Of a DNA stretch of 43,392 bases, positions 41,009 to 43,392 are shown one piece after another; the first letter of the stretch is position 1; every line of letters begins with the position of its first letter. This stretch comes from Candidatus Tumulicola scandinaviensis (GTDB lineage: Bacteria; Vulcanimicrobiota; Vulcanimicrobiia; Vulcanimicrobiales; Vulcanimicrobiaceae), in assembly GCA_003140835.1 (NCBI GenBank), contig PLLA01000085.1, positions 55,648-99,039 of the forward strand, written 5' to 3'. The notes under the pieces are model-generated. The model had not been told where the DNA came from. It saw only the letters and a list, made by a program, of their open reading frames with translations, and did no database searches. Both the position numbers and the translations under genes were made by a program.

Positions 41009-42598
41009 TCATCGCTCGAGGCTGTGCCGGGCGATGCTTCGGTCGGGGCGAGCTAGCGCCTCATACGCGGCGCCGGCTGCAACGATCACAGCCATCACGA
41101 GCAGCGTCACCCATCCGTAATCAAAAACCGCGCGACCACCGGCGAGCGGACCGGGCCACACGATATTCATTAACATGAAGAACAGGTACGCGGCGCCGAT
41201 CGTGGTGACCGGCACGCCCCATTTGCCGAGGGTGAATACGCCGGTGGGCTTCCAGCCACGTCGGCGCGCGACGAACGCGCCCAGGACCGTTAGAAAGAAG
41301 GCGAGGTAGATGCCCGAGGTGGCGAACGACACCAGCGCGTACAGCGCATTCACGTTGGCCGGATAGTCGAACCACAAAATATGAACGGTCTTGCTGGGAT
41401 TGACCAGAACCAACAGCAAGAACAGAAACGGGACGACCGTGCCGACGACGATGGCGTTGACCGGCGTGTGGTGGCGCGGCGAGACGGTCTTGATCGCGGC
41501 GCTTAACGGCAACGCATCGTCGCGCGCGAGGGCAAAGGCGACGCGCGCGCCCGCGCCCTGCACTGCCGTCCCGCAACTAAAGAACGCGACGATGACCATC
41601 AGCAAGAAGAAATCTTGCAACCAGCCCGGCAGCTCGGCGAGAATCGTATTGATGCCGCCGCTGACCACGCCGCCGATGCCGCCGGGCGGCGTCGCCAGCA
41701 GAAGTCCCAGCACCAAAACGAACGACGCGATCCCGCCGTAGAGAAGTGCGTTGCGCATCGCGCGCGGGACTTGGCGCTGAGCGTCAAGCGTCTCTTCCGA
41801 AATGTCGCCGGCCGATTCGAAGCCGTAAAAGATATAGACGTTGGCGAGGACCGCCACCAAGGCCGCGCCGGTCCACCAATGGCCGGCAAAGTTTAAACCC
41901 AGCGGATTGGTTTTGAGGTGCTCGACGCCTTGCGACGAGAAAATGAATCCGAGGCCTTGATGGAATCCGAAAATGGCGAGCGCCGCGAAGACCCCGAAGG
42001 TTCCAATCGTTTCGACGTACACGCCGAAGCGCGCGACGTGCCCCATAATTTTGGCGCCGACCGAGTTGAGGATCGCCGATAGCACGATGATCCCGCCGGC
42101 GATCCCGAAAATAACGACGTGATTGGCCGGGTCGAGATGCGTCCCGAACCAAATGTTGGAGAGCGATGCAACGTACCCGACCGCTCCGGAGTCGACCGAC
42201 GCCACGGTGGCCAAGAGCGCAAAACCGTAGATCCAGCCGATGAACCACCCGTAACGCGCTCCGATGGTGTACTTTCCGTATTGGTACAGCGCGCCGGACA
42301 ATGGATATTCGCTGGCCAGCTCGCCGAACACCAGCGCCACCAGCATCATGCCGCCGACCACGATCGGAATCGTCCAGATGTAGCGCGGGCCGCCGGTGCC
42401 TAAACCGAGCGTGTAGAGCGAGTAGATCCCGACCATCGGGCTGAGATAGCTGAACGCGACCGAGAAATTGTCGAAGAGCGACAATACGCGCGAGAGTTCT
42501 TGGCGATAGCCGAGCGCGCTGAGGCGGTCGCCCTCGCTGGAGACGGGTTGGAGCGGGCTCTCTAGTGAGCCGTCCACGCCCAGCCGGTCATACGCCAA
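41009..42598 (-). CDS. APC-superfamily amino-acid permease
   Basis: A 529-residue transporter with about 12-14 transmembrane helices. The first helix has the FDNFSVAFSYLSPMVGIYSLY pattern of the APC unwound TM1 substrate site. The TM6 equivalent is NVYIFYGFESAGDISEETLDAQRQVPRAM, the classical APC loop. Substrates are amino acids or related amines, probably by proton symport; specificity cannot be told. The start at 42598 overlaps the NTF2-like gene by 37 nt; a GTG at 42577 would shorten the overlap to 16 nt. Confidence 0.88.
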   Translation of the reverse strand: MAYDRLGVDGSLESPLQPVSSEGDRLSALGYRQELSRVLSLFDNFSVAFSYLSPMVGIYSLYTLGLGTGGPRYIWTIPIVVGGMMLVALVFGELASEYPLSGALYQYGKYTIGARYGWFIGWIYGFALLATVASVDSGAVGYVASLSNIWFGTHLDPANHVVIFGIAGGIIVLSAILNSVGAKIMGHVARFGVYVETIGTFGVFAALAIFGFHQGLGFIFSSQGVEHLKTNPLGLNFAGHWWTGAALVAVLANVYIFYGFESAGDISEETLDAQRQVPRAMRNALLYGGIASFVLVLGLLLATPPGGIGGVVSGGINTILAELPGWLQDFFLLMVIVAFFSCGTAVQGAGARVAFALARDDALPLSAAIKTVSPRHHTPVNAIVVGTVVPFLFLLLVLVNPSKTVHILWFDYPANVNALYALVSFATSGIYLAFFLTVLGAFVARRRGWKPTGVFTLGKWGVPVTTIGAAYLFFMLMNIVWPGPLAGGRAVFDYGWVTLLVMAVIVAAGAAYEALARPDRSIARHSLER

Positions 42599-43053
42599 AC
42601 GCCGCCGAGCCTTTGCAACGCGACGGTTAGGATTGAGTTCGTTTCGGTGATCGGTTTCCCGTGCACCTTATAGTCATAGGCCGCCGGAGCGACCAGATAC
42701 GCGCGGCTGCCGTTGACGTCGATTCGCCACGGCGGACCCAGCGTCACGACGGGGTTGGTGATGCCCGCAGCCTTACTCGTGGCAATGAAATCGTGCATCC
42801 AGTCGGCGCATGCCGTCGAGCCCTGCCATTCGTGCGGAGGAAATTCGTCGATGATCGACGCCCGGGGGGCGCATGTGGCGATCGCGCCCTTCAGGTCACC
42901 CTTGTTGATCGCGCCTAGGAACTGCTGCACCGTCGCCAGCGCTTGGCGCGCGGCGGGCGGCATACCGGGCTTCGTTTGTGCGGCCGCCCGATGTGGGAGC
43001 GAAAAAGCGAGCGTTGCGGCCAGCGCACAGACAAAAACTCGCGAGAAATACAT
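42562..43053 (-). CDS. Secreted NTF2/SnoaL-like protein
   Basis: A 163-residue exported protein. Signal peptide MYFSRVFVCALAATLAFSLPHRAAAQ. The mature part has the cone-like NTF2 fold pattern: AARQALATVQQFLGAINKGDLKGAIATCAP, then WRIDVNGSRAYLVAPAAYDYKVHGKPITETN, and VWRMTGWAWT. The pocket could bind a small ligand or act as an isomerase, but no catalytic His/Asp pair stands out. It overlaps the permease gene and probably shares its mRNA. Confidence 0.75.
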   Translation of the reverse strand: MYFSRVFVCALAATLAFSLPHRAAAQTKPGMPPAARQALATVQQFLGAINKGDLKGAIATCAPRASIIDEFPPHEWQGSTACADWMHDFIATSKAAGITNPVVTLGPPWRIDVNGSRAYLVAPAAYDYKVHGKPITETNSILTVALQRLGGVWRMTGWAWTAH

Positions 43054-43076
43054 ACGTCCTCCTGCAGAGCGATAAC

Positions 43077-43392
43077 TTACGGAGTGCAGGTTCGGACGAA
43101 GGCGGCCAACTCCCGGTCGAAGCGTTCGGCCGACTCGTAGAACGGTGCGTGTCCGACGCCTTCATACAGCGAGAGCGTCGCGCCGGGAACCGCCGCGACG
43201 CCGTATCGGCTCATGGCCGGCGCGATGATCCCGTCGTCGGTGCCTTGGCTGAACAGCACGGGGATCGTCAGCCGACTGAGTTCCGAAGTATCGCCTTCGC
43301 CGCCCAGGACCTTCTTGCGAATCGTGGCCGGAACCATGGCGTTATATGCCAGCATGCGTTCGAAATCGTCCTCGGCGGGTTGCGTCGCAAAG
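43077..43392 (-). CDS. Alpha/beta hydrolase, C-terminal part (truncated by window edge)
   Basis: The frame is open to the right edge, so only the last 104 residues are visible. The cap/end region has VPATIRKKVLGGEGDTSELS, then the acid motif IPVLFSQGTDDGIIAPAMS and the catalytic His in EGVGHAPFYESAERFDREL, typical of the peroxidase/hydrolase-type alpha/beta hydrolases. The nucleophile lies outside the window. An internal ATG at 43355 should not be taken as the start. Confidence 0.82.
   Translation of the reverse strand, partial: FATQPAEDDFERMLAYNAMVPATIRKKVLGGEGDTSELSRLTIPVLFSQGTDDGIIAPAMSRYGVAAVPGATLSLYEGVGHAPFYESAERFDRELAAFVRTCTP

Overview
The window is high-GC, gene-dense bacterial chromosome. 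It has no tRNA, rRNA, CRISPR array, insertion sequence or phage gene that I can see. Families of secreted beta-propeller lipoproteins (three intact copies and one remnant), a WXXGXW-repeat protein, GGAG-type ribosome binding sites, frequent GTG/TTG starts and a dispersed 41-nt hairpin repeat together resemble Candidatus Eremiobacterota (WPS-2) genomes. That placement is a judgement from protein style, not a computed result. No stretch longer than about 230 bases lacks a gene or gene remnant.

Layout. 1-3843: a secreted pentapeptide-repeat protein (cut by the left edge) translationally coupled to a CBM9-like/DUF5916 outer-membrane barrel, then a secreted protein of unknown function. 3847-8740 (minus): GH3 glycosidase, DUF5671-type membrane protein and MscS channel. 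8763-10880: SOS-type promoter, imuA and imuB. 10871-18476: CreD-like membrane protein with a tandem operator, a sedolisin lipoprotein, a selenium-binding-protein (methanethiol oxidase) gene and a membrane protein gene, both with a frame break, a propeller lipoprotein, a LuxR-type regulator and a small protein. 18470-21595: a second copy of the same SOS-type promoter driving dnaE2. 21677-30903: mostly small or secreted unknowns, a TAP-like hydrolase, a c-type cytochrome, a propeller lipoprotein, and an ATP-grasp enzyme divergent from an Lrp/AsnC regulator. 31017-43392: Fpg/Nei glycosylase, aldo/keto reductase, membrane hydrolase (frame break), GNAT, VOC protein, WXXGXW protein, GH5-like glycosidase, propeller lipoprotein, amino-acid permease, NTF2-like protein and an edge-truncated hydrolase.

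The most coherent system is an inducible translesion mutasome split in two. imuA-imuB and dnaE2 lie about 7.6 kb apart. Each has a near-identical promoter in which a perfect Gram-positive-type LexA box (CGAACATATGTTCG) fills the -35/-10 spacer, and each start codon lies 7-9 nt after the -10, implying leaderless mRNAs. ImuB is unusually short at its N-terminus. imuA carries a copy of the genome repeat plus a G8 tract inside its first 25 codons.

A second theme is a 41-nt repeat present six times, always in the same orientation. Its central hairpin arms show compensatory changes, and it supplies the stop codon of two genes. A third theme is a set of four conserved genes, each split by exactly one surplus base. 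This points either to residual assembly indels or to recent lesions, and should be resolved before any of them is called a pseudogene.
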